Source: Siphlonurus alternatus (taxonomy: Eukaryota; Arthropoda; Insecta; Ephemeroptera; Siphlonuridae). Taken from it: 64,000 nt of DNA. Under the pieces are notes generated by a model. It was not told where the DNA came from. It made no database searches and saw only the letters and a program-made list of their open reading frames with translations. A program made the position numbers and the translations under genes. Where the stretch lies: the NCBI GenBank assembly GCA_949825025.1, contig OX463781.1, forward strand, positions 23,451,047 to 23,515,046, given 5' to 3'. Below are positions 1-12,500 of the stretch, one piece after another (the stretch's first letter is position 1; every line of letters begins with the position of its first letter).

Positions 1-1238
1 TGTTAAAATTCTTCAGACAATTTATTTTTATTATTTTATCCAAACTAATAATTTTTTTCTTGTGTAGTGTAAATTAAGATGTACGACATTATATAAGTAT
101 GTTGTTTATTTCTTTAGTAAGTGTAACATGCATTCTATATACATAGTAGGATGCTTTGCTGCATGTTGATTTAAGTTCTTCAACAGTTTGAAAAAAAAAT
201 TAAGCCTCTCTTGTCCTAATTCCTCTTTTCTCGTGTTAGTAATTTATTACCTCAAGGATCGTATTAACTTACATCCTACGTAACACGACGTGCTATTAAA
301 CCTTTTGGTGACCCTAGACAGGAGGGGTGAGGGGGGGGAGGTGAGAGTTATTATACATAAGCATGGAATAACTACTTATGAAATCATATGTGCTCTTTAA
401 CGTAATAAGTGCAAATTAAAATTTATATGTTAACACATTAAACAAAAAGACATGTTTATTAATAGAATAGTCACATGTGTGTAAGAGATTTGTCATATAA
501 TTGCAATACTAAAACCCATTTATATATTATACATGTGGTTTCTACACATTTTGCAGCTATGTTTTTATTTTTATTGGGTAAAATAAGACATTTTGTTTTT
601 ATTTTAATTTTAACTGTACAAGATTATTTCCGATGTTTCAATGTTAATATTTTTTATATAATAAAATCTTCGTCATAAAAAATTAAAATATATAATATTA
701 TCATCAAATACGTGATAAAAATATGCATGTTGTAACTCGTAATAATATATATATATATATATTACTATCAAATAGATACTATATAAATCTTTATATTTAT
801 TATATCTATATACACACTTGTAGGAATTTAATATCATAAATTTCAAACTTCTTGTTTGATTATTCTTGATGATATAATATATCTGTCAATACTACACTCA
901 ATTATGCGACACTATAATATGTTATATTTTATTTCTTTTGACAGTTATTTGAAAAAATATTTTCTTTAAGGACCTATAAAAATATTACTAAGTAAGTGGT
1001 GTATGCTATTTTTACTAAGAGGAAATTTTAAACGTATGCAATATTGACATTTAATTTATATGATGTACTTTTTAGCATATTGTAATGGATATTATAGTTA
1101 ATCTTTATTATATTTGGATAGGATTTTTTTTTTGTCATATGTTTACTAAAGGCATGAAAATTGCATCTTGCGTCAATATTATTCCACTACTCTAGCTTCT
1201 AGTTTATCGCAACCAGCTTTCACTCTGCAACCATCACT
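1..1238. other. AT-rich sequence, no gene seen
   Basis: Very AT-rich DNA with short A/T runs and a short (AT) tract near 745-765. All reading frames are short and of low-complexity composition. No splice-bounded exon, repeat end or RNA gene could be supported. Confidence 0.6.
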
Positions 1239-1520
1239 GTTATGAGTGACGAACGTTTTAAGAAGAAAATGTCGTGTAAGTGGGATATTGGGAAGAGGAG
1301 GGGGGGGGGGCTGAATTTTCAGGGCAAACACTCAAGAGTGGTAGCGTGGGGTCGTGAGCAGGTGACACCAACTTACCCCCCTCCCTCGATATGTATGGGA
1401 GCATCGACCCCACACACTCCACGCGGCAAAGAAAATTGCCCTTCTACTATATTTTCTACTTTGACGCATTTGTGGGAAGAGGAGGGTGGAGGAATTTTCT
1501 CTCGATCCTAACCAAGATGA
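1239..1520. other. GC-rich patch with an internal direct repeat
   Basis: A local rise in GC content in AT-rich surroundings. The phrase GGGAAGAGGAGGG occurs twice, near 1290 and near 1475, each time followed within about 15 bases by GAATTTTC or GGAATTTTC, so the patch carries an imperfect direct repeat about 185 bp apart. Short open frames exist on both strands but show no family signature and no splice context. It may be a decayed repeat; function unknown. Confidence 0.3.
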
Positions 1521-1905
1521 CAGCTGATAGCAAAAACGACATCGTTGACAAATTAATGGCATAAAAACGCCCCTTTTGTATGGGGATAAAAATATCTATA
1601 TATTTTTTTTCTTCATTTTTTTTCCAAAAATAAAAACAATTTTGTGTACTTATCTTATTTTAAGATCTTTTATACATTTTGCAATAAATTCATTGTTGAT
1701 ATAAAGTTTAGGACGTATATACAATAGTAAATATATATGATATAAAGAAACAACAATTGGAAAGAAAAAATAAAAAATAAAATATTACAAAAATACTGAT
1801 AGTTGCAGATGCCTTTGCCAATAAAATGTTAAGTAGGAAAAATACAAAATAGTTGTATTTTATTTTAGTTTGTTTTCATACTTTTAAAAATATATATATA
1901 TATAT

Positions 1906-2706
1906 CAGTGGCGTGCATTCACAGTAAGCAAGGTAAGCAGAGCTTACCTTAAAATTATCAAATTAAAAGAAAAAAATTAATTCTCTATAAATGATAAAAA
2001 TGTGAAAAAATAACTGCAAAATTTCAAAAAAATCCGAGTAAAAACATTTGTTTTCCATGTGAAATCTCGTCTGTAAAATATGTTGAAAAAACTTAAAAGC
2101 TAGCTTACTAGCTTCCCTTAAAAAGCATTGCATACAGCGTTGGGAGTTTTACGGTCTTGATTTTCAGCCGCTTGAAATACACGGCAAAATAAGCAGGATT
2201 TTTCTGCTTTTATGTGTTAAAGATAGGAAGGAGAGAAAAAACTATTAAAAACTTGCAACATTGTGCTAGCAGGTCAGTGAGAGGGATGGTTGGGAGCATT
2301 ACGCTCATTCAAACATTTTGACTTATTCTTTGCTTGCATTATGGGCCTTCGTGTAAACAACACAATATTGGAAGTACTTAATTTTTTTTGTTCACTTGGT
2401 GTAGTTTTTTCGTGATATTATAATATGTTAAGATTTCAGCTATATACTATATATTAAAAATCATATTATAGGCACAAACTAAAATATTTCAGATAAAAGA
2501 TTGCATTTTTTACTTGAAGTATAAATTACGAATTGATAAATATAACAGCAAATTGCCATAAATTGTCAAAAAAGGGGCGTGGCTTAAAAAAAATCGCGCC
2601 TGCGGCGCGCTAGGGTGGGCGCTCACGCGCCGTCTTCCTGAGGGCTAGTCCACCTAGTTCCTAGGTCCTCTGCTTACCCTGACTCATAAGTCACCGCACG
2701 CCACTG
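1906..2706. mobile_element. hAT-type non-autonomous DNA transposon, 801 bp
   Basis: The ends are inverted: CAGTGGCGTGCA at the left and GCACGCCACTG at the right. CAG...CTG termini of this kind are typical of hAT elements. The flanks on both sides are (AT)n, so an 8-bp duplication ATATATAT is compatible but cannot be told apart from the simple repeat. A subterminal GCTTACCTT near the left end is partly mirrored by GCTTACCCT near the right end. No transposase reading frame is present, so it would depend on an enzyme supplied in trans. The right third has a GC-rich block (CGCGCCTGCGGCGCGC) unlike its surroundings. Confidence 0.75.
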
Positions 2707-4715
2707 ATATATATATATATGTATATATCACATGATTTATTTAACTGTGTTCCATAAAACTGTTGCTCAAAATGTTTCAAAAATTAAAAGAATAAGAGGC
2801 GGTATAAAAATAATTTGATATTTCATTAAAATAAAAGGTCACTAAATAATAATATGTAAAAAATAAAAATGACTTTATGATAGCAATACCTGCCACTTTA
2901 GTAACATTAAATTTAATAACAGGAAACAAATTAATGATTTATTTGTAAAACTACCGCAAACGAACCCTGTTATACCTAATATAAAAACTAATCTTATTTG
3001 GGTGCGGTCTTTTGTATTTTTATCTACAGATTATTCTACAAATATACAGTCTAAGTCAAAAAGATTGGAATATCTTACGTTTAAGTCAGCAATTCTTTTG
3101 TTATTGTGATTGGATCAGTAGGCCGTGTCTGTTTTATGTTTGTTTTTATCTGAATTTGGAGAAATAAATTTAATTTTATAGTGAAATTTATAGATAAAGG
3201 GGATTAGAAAGTTTTAACTTTGTATGGCAGGGTTTGTACAAGAGTTGTTTTAAATGGTTGCGTAGGAAGGAAGAAAAAAAATAGACTCTTGCTTTATAAT
3301 TACAAGAAAGAAAAAATGTCTCATCTGTTTTTTTTAAAAAAAGGTCTGCGTTTTAAAGTATGCTTTATATTCACGTAAAAGGCTTAAATTACTTTAATTT
3401 TTTTAGCAAGTCTGCTAGCTAATCTATATTACCCTTTGCTTAATTCCTGCTCACAAATAAAGAGTTAGGAGTCAATGGGGGAGAAAATGCGTTACGCTTC
3501 GAGGACCCCCATGATATTTCACCCCCGTCTCAGTCCTCGCACTATCGCCTCAGAGTCATCACACTATATTTTAAAAGTATAAATCCTAACTTTCATATCA
3601 TGACATGAAAAATTTGGTGTCTATATTTTTGAAGTAGATTATAGGACGGTGCTCATTCATTGCAAGCGCTCGACCGTGGAAATGTACTGTACAGCACATA
3701 AAACTTACTATTCAGGACAATTAGTTGTGCTGCGCACTTGGAATTCTTACGTTTTATTATACTTATTTTAGTAATAATAAAGATAATTATATTATATTAT
3801 AATAAATATCATGATGAATAGTAATGTAATATGAAAAATAACTGAAACTAAAACTAATATTCATTAAGTTTACTTATAAGATTCTATATAATTGTTTTAG
3901 TGTAATTGTTTTGTTCAAGTAGCACTACATTCATAATTTAAACAATTTGTAAATTTTTTACTATGCATAGTAATATACAGTAATTACGTTTATTGGATAA
4001 ATTTTAATACACAATTTGATTAAATTAAAAGCTTTATTTGATACATATAAACAAAGAATTAATGTATATATTATTTAGTTCGCATATTTAATTTATGTAA
4101 TAAATAATATAGTTATAATATAGAATTGTGCTGCATAAATAACTATATAAATATATAGACATATATTTATATTTTTATTCATAAAATTCAAATAGTATGT
4201 AGATTGCTTTTAATGTGAACCACTCTATTGCTATTATTATTTTTTTAAATGTACATGTTTCGCCAATAAATCTATAATTAATGAAGTATTATTTATGAAT
4301 TTATGGTTACAGGTATTTTCCAAAGTTGGCATTTTTTTTTTTTTTTTTTTTTTTTTTGACAGAGTTCAAAAAAGGTGAAAGTACTTTATTATTTTAAAAT
4401 ACTCAAGCAAGTACGAAAATATGAATTTTGTTATTTCTCTTCTTTTACTGAACTCAAGCAAATTTACTTTGAAGTAGTGAACAAGCTTTAAAATAAAAGT
4501 AAAGTAAAACAGTTTACTACAATGCTATTTAAAAGATAAGTAGAATGAATGAAAATTTGCAACTGCGGAAATGCCCGACGTCAACATTTGTGACATTCTG
4601 CAACCCGCATGGCACAACGGACAAGCGGGTTGCCTGAGTATGCGGGAGACATGACATGATGGCGGCACGGCGCACAAACGAAGCCTCAATAACTAATGAC
4701 TTAACAGCCTACTGA
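2707..4715. other. AT-rich sequence, no gene seen
   Basis: About 2 kb with only short frames. A poly-T run near 4331-4357 could be the reversed tail of a retroposed copy, but no recognisable body follows it. Nothing else could be supported. Confidence 0.55.
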
Positions 4716-4914
4716 CAGGGGCGGATCCAGCTCGCGGCTTTAGGGGGGGGCGGTGCCCTATCCCGCAACGTTAAAATTTGGAGTGGCAAGGGGGGGGGGG
4801 GGGCGATGGGTGGGGGGTGGTAACACCTTCAATGTATTTTGGGACCCTTTTTTTTTTGGGGGGGGGGAGCAATCGCCCCCATCGCCCCCCCCCCCTTGGT
4901 TGGATCCGCGCCTG
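4716..4914. mobile_element. Short hAT-type MITE with 8-bp target duplication
   Basis: Terminal inverted repeats CAGGGGCGGATCCAGC (left) and TTGGATCCGCGCCTG (right) bound a 199-bp element rich in G and C runs. The 8-bp duplication CCTACTGA is perfect at 4708-4715 and 4915-4922, which fits the hAT superfamily. The interior contains AACACCTTCAATGTATTTTG, which recurs in the copy at 20394. No coding capacity. Confidence 0.9.
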
Positions 4915-6395
4915 CCTACTGACGATTGTACAGTATTACAATTAAAATATAATGTAGTATATGTAGATACTTAGAAAATTGCAAACGAGTTGAAAAAAAA
5001 AATGCATTGATTATTGTGTAAAACCTGTAAAATAGTCATAAATAAGTCTGTATTTAATGAAACAATGTTTAATTGATTGCATTTTTGTGCAATCTAAGCA
5101 TTATTTGTCCCAGTATGATATAAATATGTACTTAATTATATTTGGATAAATTATTTCATTTTATTATTTTTAAACTGTATAGTTCGTTAGCTTTTTTATG
5201 TTATTTTATTAAAATGTAAATAAGTTTTATTATAATGAATTGTAAATAGTAAGTGGTTACGACATTAATTTATAATTTTCTGAGAGCAGAAACTTGTGCC
5301 TTATTTGAATACTTGTATGTATAATATTTAATAATGCTACAATAGATTTCCTCATGGCAGACCCTCGTTAAAATATGATACATCAAAGGTCTTCTACAGA
5401 GTAAACCCAACAACTTTTCAGTGCTACCTTTTATTCATTAACAAATTTATAGCTCTAAAATTGTTTACAGTTTGGTACTCAATTTATAAAAGTTTTTTTT
5501 ATTATATGAGAACGACATGAAAATAATAAAAAATTATATTCACTTTTCTTAGAATGTTTTTGTTTGAAAAAAGTTTTTAAAACTTTTATAAAAATTAATC
5601 AATTATGTCAGAAGAATAGTTTAAGCATGAATGAACAAATTTTAATTTTTGTATTATCGTAAAAAAAAAACTTTTTGAGAGATTATATTAAAAAAAAAGT
5701 AAATCTTTTAAAACAGTATCTTCTTTTTTATTACATTATTTTTAAGAAAGAATTCAAACTTAAATTTTAATAATAATAAATAACAATTTAATTTTAATGT
5801 AAAGAATCAACATTACTAAATTCACAAGAAATGTAATTGAGTATCATAATGATACTAAGAAAGGTATTGGATTGCATTCTCTATTAGTTCTAGTAAAACG
5901 TGACTTCCTTCGCGGTATTAATGATGATCTACTGCTTGATACTTACATGCACGTGATCGACCGTAGCATCACAAAATGATATAAATGGTGTATTTGAGAG
6001 TATGTTGTCTGATGTTTCTTTTATCTTATCTTGTTTTCTTTTTAATGTTAAAATATTTAATGTGGATCATATTTGTATACCAAAGATAATACGAATAAAG
6101 TAAATAAAAATGCCAAACAAAACTTTTCTTATTATGAACTTTTCTTATACATTGTATAAAATATAAAACAACAACAACAGTATGTTTACTTGATGCAAAA
6201 TTAAAATATAAAAAGTGTAAATTAATTCATAAACTGTGATTTTTTTTCCAGTGGCTGGAAAACATACATACAATGAATGTTAATAAAATGAAGTCCGAGT
6301 TTCAGCTGTTAAAAAAAGATCGTAAGGAATACTACAAAATAAGACAATAAATATAGTAATGGTCAATATTAAAATGTGATTTTATTGTAATATTC
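4915..6395. other. AT-rich sequence, no gene seen
   Basis: About 1.5 kb of A/T-dominated DNA with short homopolymer runs. No open frame of note, splice-bounded exon or repeat terminus was recognised. Confidence 0.55.
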
Positions 6396-6800
6396 TTTTT
6401 TTTTTTTTTTTTTTTTTTACAAGGATACACCCCTAAGAGCTTAAAGCTCGCGGCGGGGTAATGGGTAGGGATAAGGTAGGGAACGGATGCCACGGCCTGT
6501 TACGCGTCCCAGCATTCACTGAGGTGAGACTGAGGGAACCGTGGAAAACCTCAGTCAGGACGGACACCTCTACTTTTTCTCAATGGACCAAAGCGATGTC
6601 CAAAGCCTGGGGAACCACACACAAGTGCATCACTGCACTTGTGTGTGGACTTGTGGAAAGCGAGATGAATTTACCCCAGGGAGGGAGCAGCGTATTTTTT
6701 ACTTGAAACGGTCACCCATCCAAGTACTAACCACGCTCGACGTAGCCTGACTTCGGTGATCTAACGAGAACCGGTCAATGCACTGCGCCACGCTCGACCC
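6396..6800 (-). mobile_element. 5S-rRNA-derived SINE, poly-A tailed
   Basis: Read on the minus strand, the head at 6714-6800 matches eukaryotic 5S rRNA. It includes CCGGTTCTCG, GATCACCGAAGTCA and GGTTAGTACTTGGATGGGTG, which cover the internal RNA polymerase III control region. A roughly 320-bp non-5S body follows and ends in a run of about 23 A (T at 6396-6418). The same body occurs in the plus-strand copy at 56036-56433, so this is a dispersed SINE of the 5S-headed class and not a 5S gene. The first bases also resemble a tRNA A box (GTGGCGCAGTGC). No clear target duplication was found for this copy. Confidence 0.85.
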
Positions 6801-7969
6801 TACTTTTAACTATCTTTAAATGGTAGTTATATTGCTTTATAGTATAACAGATTTTAAAGAAAATTTGTTTATAGTTAAAGGGGTGAAAGAAATACTCGAA
6901 CGAAATTAACAGCTGGAAGTTTCATTTAAAAAATTCTTACCTTGGTTTATTATACATGTTGAACTATAATAATAATAATAGAGATGATATTATATATTAA
7001 TTATAATAATACAGCACACCTATAATATTTAAAAACACGCAGAAATATGGAATTTGTCGAGGTAAATAGGAAGTATTCCAATTGTTACATCATACAAATA
7101 TTTAATTAACTTGCGTACGTTGACAATCACCATCATAGTATGTGGATAAGCCTTGTTTTCATTTTATATTTGCGTGGTCAAAATTTAACGGTTGTCTCTA
7201 TAGCTTGAGTACGTGAAGCAAAGTTTAATTATATTAAAACATGCAATGTGTGTGTAAATGTTAAATTTTTAATGACAAAAAGAAAGAAAATTTGATTGTC
7301 TAAAAAAAAATGATTTCTGAAACCTTTGTGTTTGTGTTATTATTTTTGTACTCATAAGTCCAGTGTAGTACCAATTTAAAATAATGTTTCAAAAACACAA
7401 AAAAATACATGGAAATTAAGCATACTGTCGCCTCGCCCTGCCATTTTTACTCAAATGCCGTGTTGTTGTTTTTAATACATTCTCTTAACAATGATATATA
7501 GGTTGCAAAACACAAAACGTATTATTATATAAAAGCTTATTTTAAAAAAAATAAAGATTTATAACGATTATTTTCTAAAAAAAAATAACGTCATATTATT
7601 TGAAAATAATTACATAACATGTCAAATTTTCAACACCAAATTAATTTTATTTCATTGCTTTTACAAAAAAATTAAAGTTTAAATTCTGATCCCCAACATT
7701 TGACAAAAAAAAAATTAAAGCATGAATTAACATTATTTTAATTTTCTTTGATGCTCCATTTTTTTATGACATCAAGAACATTATTATCATCTAGGAATTT
7801 TAGATGAAACTTTGCATATATTTTACATTAAATTTAACTGTGTATATTTTTTTGTGAAGATATCATCTATGTGTTTTGTACGTAATCGCAAGTCTTCCAA
7901 TTATGCTAACGACTTGCTGAGGTAAGCAAAGAAATGACGACAAGAGCTGAAAGGTCGTTTTGAGCCAAC
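6801..7969. other. AT-rich sequence, no gene seen
   Basis: About 1.2 kb of AT-rich DNA with no supported gene, repeat terminus or regulatory element. Confidence 0.55.
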
Positions 7970-7997
7970 AGGAGGAGGTTTGAGCACCACTACTCAC

Positions 7998-8056
7998 CTT
8001 CCGCCGGTAAATGCAGCACCGCCGCACTAGCTGGATATCGATTGCACTCTATATAG
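7998..8056 (-). promoter_or_regulatory. Candidate TATA promoter with tiny non-coding exon
   Basis: On the minus strand a CTATATAG element (8049-8056) is followed about 50 bases downstream by a consensus donor, AAG|GTGAGT, with the exon end at 7998. It lies in a GC-rich island (about 7970-8130) within AT-rich DNA. With a start site about 30 bp below the TATA element, the exon would be roughly 27 nt and contain no ATG, so it would be untranslated. The TATA element lies within a short palindrome (TGCACTCTATATAGTGCA), which is another explanation for it. Speculative. Confidence 0.2.
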
Positions 8057-8130
8057 TGCATCACCACCACCAGTGGGTTAGTGCATTCAAGTACTGACAA
8101 GGGGGTGACTGAATGCATGCCGCGTCCACC

Positions 8131-9480
8131 GGATGTAAATAAAAACGTACTACACTTTTTGTCACTCTTTTGTATCTACTCAGGGTTAAAAATAGTACTA
8201 TAATAAAACTGATACAAAAAGTAATGTATTATTTATAGAACATGACGTTTATAATGCTTAAGAGGAAATTAAATTACTACTGTACTAATTATACCTTAAA
8301 AGCATGCATGCACTTGTATATTATTTGTCAATATTGTAACACTTCACATAAAAAAGAAGCATAAGGAGTATCTTATATAGATACTTCATATGGATTTCAA
8401 TTGGTAGCTTATATTGGAGACGATGTGTAAGTATAATTAAATAGAGACTTCAAGTGTTCCCCAGCCAGGAAAATTTTCTCCATAAGCCACCATGTTAGAA
8501 AATTTGAATTTTTTCTCAGTAACTATTAAAGTAATTAATTTGAAACCATCTCCCACCCCCCATTTAGAGGTCTTCTGATAATGAATCAAGAACTTATTTT
8601 CCTCTAAAAAATTTCTTTAGTGCAAAAAAAGCAATTTCGAGTTTTTTTTTTACATACATAGGTTTAGATGAGACGGTGAGAACACCGCAAAATCAGCTGA
8701 CTTGAAGCCTCTAATTATACTAATTTTTTATATTTTCATTGCTTTCTATATAATTAAAGAGACGTTGTTTTAACCGTAGTTTTTTTATTGAATAACAATA
8801 AACTTTATCAAACTCCATAAATGAATTAATATATTTTAATAATAATAATAATACTCCAATAATTTGTCATTAAAACTTATATATAATCAAAAGAGAAATT
8901 TAATATAAATAGAGCGAAAGATGTTTATATCATATAATAATTATTATAAGAATTATACTCTGAGATTCAATTTAACTTTGCAATGCGTAGTTGAGCTGCT
9001 GATTGAGAAGTGTTGGATAATTTGCAGCTCCGGTCAACGTTGGGGGCTGGCCTAGACATTGAGAGACGCACGTTGCGTAGCCATGACAACGAGCTGATAT
9101 GTGGAGGGATTTAGTCAGTCAGAGCATTGACCTGTCACTTCTACGCAGCAGTTACATTAGTCACACTTTTATTTATTTTTTTATTTTTAATTACAGATAT
9201 TTTAATAATTAGCAAATTTGTTATTTAATAAGACTACATTTGAATATAAAAAATGTTTTTTAACATCTCATCATCTCATTTATTTTTGTTTAAAAAAAAT
9301 GAATAAAAAAATATTTTATAACGAAATTATATAAGTATAAAACTGAATAAAAAATAAACACGAAACAATTATTATACTTGAATCTAAAAAGTAATGTCTG
9401 TCTACATTGTTTGTTTACTTAAATCCTTTAGCAAAATATTATATTTACGTAATGTTTACAAACATATGTGTATACAGTGG
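8131..9480. other. AT-rich sequence with a GC-richer patch, no gene seen
   Basis: Mostly AT-rich. A GC-richer patch at about 8980-9150 has no splice or coding signature that could be recognised. Confidence 0.45.
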
Positions 9481-9493
9481 CATACAAACACAA

Positions 9494-9601
9494 ATGTGGC
9501 TGGGGTCAGCATTGACCCTCGCTATACTTAGTGGTTTGACCTTCTCGTCAGTTTGCAGACACTCGCACGAGATTCGTCCGTCGTCGTCTGCTACTGCCTG
9601 A
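9494..9601 (+). CDS. Candidate small ORF, signal-peptide-like, 35 aa
   Basis: In a CpG-richer patch (about 9480-9700) an ATG in a favourable arthropod context (ACAAATG) opens a 35-codon frame. It begins MWLGSALTLAILSGLTFSS, which looks like a secretory signal core, then turns polar and stops at TGA 9599-9601. There is no obvious donor before the stop and no recognised mature peptide. It may be a chance frame, a decayed gene or an upstream ORF. The opposite strand also has an open frame of about 50 codons here, which weakens the case. I do not recognise a family. Confidence 0.2.
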   Translation: MWLGSALTLAILSGLTFSSVCRHSHEIRPSSSATA

Positions 9602-9868
9602 CCTACATCGCCGCGAATGTGTGAGAAAGGCCGCGAGCGAATTGTGCGTCATATAGTCAGCCGTTGGGCAGCGTGGGACGACTCCTCTAATCCATCTCTC
9701 TCTCTTTCTAAGCCACATCAAATCAAATATAATATTTATATCCTTAACGCAACCGTCTCTACAGGGTTACCATTGAGACTTTATATCTCACGAAATGCTG
9801 TAACTCAGCTATATAAATTTGATGAGGCAATCTTCTCTGTTCAGACAAAATATGTAACATTCTCGTAA

Positions 9869-11372
9869 TGATGTGACACATTTTTTTAGAGGTGTCCTTA
9901 TATGAATCGGTATTTTCTTTCGCATGGCATTCTTCATATTTTTCCCCCGTTATTATATGCTCTATTTCCTTTCCTTTTTTTGCTCTCACTATCAGTACAT
10001 TACATATATTATATTATGCATCATGTATGATATATATAATATAATATATGATATAACTTTCATACTGTAGAAGCTAAATTAAGATATTTATGTCTATAGT
10101 AGTAGTTAACCTGCTAATTATTTATATGATTTCTATGATTTACTTCGGTAGCGCCAGAATTTTAAATGATACTATCAAATTTGATGTTTTTGTTTTTATG
10201 TTTTGTTGAGTAATGAGTCTTTGTCAAATATTTTCAAACAAGTCTCAATCTAAATTTCATTGGAATAGCTTTTAATGACTTTTCTTTTTGTATCTTTTTA
10301 TTACATATGCAGTAAAATTAAAATTAACATTCTCTGGTTGTAACTGTCGATTAAAGACAATACAATAACGTAGAACATAAAAATTATTTATTTTCTTTGA
10401 ATAAATTTTATTTTGTAAATCTATTTACATTTAATGTCAATCAATGTTACTTTGTTTGCTTGTATTTCATTCCCTTCTTTATTTTTAATATCTCCTCTAT
10501 ATAGGAAGACTATAGGACCAGTCCATTACCAAACTCTGCAGGTAATTAACAGCACCAGCAAAGTAGCTGCACGAGTGTAATCGAGGTTTAATCTCCCGCT
10601 CTTCCCACGCTCACGGTACACGTCCGGAAAATGTTCTTCTCGCTTCACTAAAGCTGATGTAACTGTATGAATTTTCTCAATTTTCTACTTCCGTCTTAAT
10701 TGCTTTTTTAAGAATGTCAATAAAGATATACACGCCTACATTATATTTTTGTTTGTTGAGTCGGGAAATTTGCACATTAATTTGCTGTGCAATTTATACA
10801 GATTTGCTTTAGTATTGATTCTCCCTACATTTTTCATTTAATTTCTATTTTTCCACCTGACTGCAAACTATAAACGTAAATTAAAACACTGTTAATAAAG
10901 CAACATATGCATCGCTCATGTAAACAGCAATAAGTCAAAAGCTATAAACTCTCTATTTCTTCAACCATTCGCAAAGTTTTTATTTTCATTGCTATAAATC
11001 GACTAGAAAAATTGTATAAATTCTCATTACAGAGCACGTAGGCACATTCAAACTCAAATAATGATAATTAATGTAAATTACTTAAGTTTTTAAAATATTT
11101 TTCTTTATTTTTTCTTAATTTTCTTCTCTTAGCACTTGATATTTTATGTTACCTTTTCAATATCATAAATATACATGTTTGAAATATCTTTATTAAAAAT
11201 ATTTTGTATTGATAATTTTATAAATGAAAGAAAAAATAATCTCTGATATATATTTTAATGCGCTAATGATAAAAAGCTCATTTATATTAATTTACGTTTT
11301 TGTGTTCATTTTCATACATAATTAATGTTTTCTGCTTTTTAAAAGTATAAGAATCACACTGATCATTTACAA
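9869..11372. other. AT-rich sequence, no gene seen
   Basis: AT-rich DNA. A TCTATATAGG element near 10496-10505 is followed by CTCTGCAG|GTAATT about 40 bp further on, a weak promoter-plus-donor arrangement that I do not promote to a gene. Otherwise nothing could be supported. Confidence 0.45.
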
Positions 11373-11689
11373 TGGAGTATTGTCCTCAATTTTTTTTATT
11401 GCAGAAATGGATAGAGGGTGAAAAGTTATGCTACCCTGATTTTTTTCAGATTTTTTAGAGCCCGGGAAGTATTTTTAAAAAATTATTGAAAGCCTTTTTT
11501 GTGACGTCACGCGGCGGCAAGTCCTATCTTTTTCTTAAGGAGCGGCGTCTCGTGACGTCACAAAAAGAACTTTCAATAATTTTTTAAAAATAGTTCCCGG
11601 GCTCTAAAAAATCTGAAAAAAATCAGAGTATCATAACTTTGCACCCTCTATCCATTTCTGCAATAAAAAAAATTGAGGACAATACTCTA
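11373..11689. mobile_element. Foldback MITE with paired TGACGTCA octamers
   Basis: A long inverted repeat of about 317 bp. The outer left end GGAGTATTGTCCTCAA pairs with TTGAGGACAATACTC at the right. The arms then run through TTGCAGAAATGGATAGAGGG and a shared core (AGATTTTTTAGAGCCCGGGA, TTTTTAAAAAATTATTGAAA). TGACGTCA lies in each arm, at 11502-11509 and 11553-11560, close to a short GC-rich loop (GCGGCGGCAAG...GGAGCGGCG). No reading frame. Related elements lie at 12610, 33663 and 62275. Confidence 0.85.
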
Positions 11690-12500
11690 TTATAAATTAC
11701 ATTGGTTTCAACTTTTTAAAGAACACTTAACTTGCAAAATATGATATTAAGTTCATATATTTTTTTTTTACAAACTTCAACCTAAATTATTCAAGTTAAT
11801 TATAATTTGCACTCTATATGTAATAATCAATATATACCACAATATTTTCATATCAAGTTAGTTTGATATGTTTTTGAATTAGAGTGCTCCACGCCCTTAC
11901 GATGTATAATATTACGGCCCCTACGTTTGACCCTTAATAAATAGGGGTCATTGACCTACTCCCCTATTATGTAAGAAGCATTTGCATAATTATTCCCTGT
12001 CGATGGTAGAATTGTTAACTATTGATGTATCGAACATGTGTTACCTTTACTTTAATATTTCACCTGCCAATTGAAAACTTTTATTTTTAAAAATTATTTT
12101 CCTCTCCATGGACCGTTATAATGTAATAAAACTGTAAAAGCCTACTTTAAAAATAATAATTCATGAAAATATCATATTTTATCATATCGAGGTTGTATAA
12201 CCCTTTGACGATAGGGAATGAAAAAAGGGTTTTGCCATAGAAGTCTTATACAGTTGTAAATTTTGTTATAGAGCCTCGTATTTCATCAATAAAAAAGTTC
12301 TTTTGCTATATAGGATTAGTTTAGCTTTGAATTATTAAACTTGAAAGCCGCAAGGTGTTTAAGCAAATGTGACTTTAGTAGTTATATATATTAAGTCTGG
12401 GACAAGATACACGTGTCATCCATTTACTTACTAGATCAATCTATTTCACCAATCATGCATATATGCCCTTGTCCTCTTTGAAATTTCCTGGCTATTTCAC
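11690..12500. other. AT-rich sequence, no gene seen
   Basis: No gene, repeat end or regulatory element could be supported in this stretch. Confidence 0.5.

Noticed and set aside
6714..6800. 5S rRNA gene
   Set aside because: Only part of 5S is present, it is fused to a tRNA-like start and a non-5S body, and a second dispersed copy at 56036 has a target duplication. It is a SINE.
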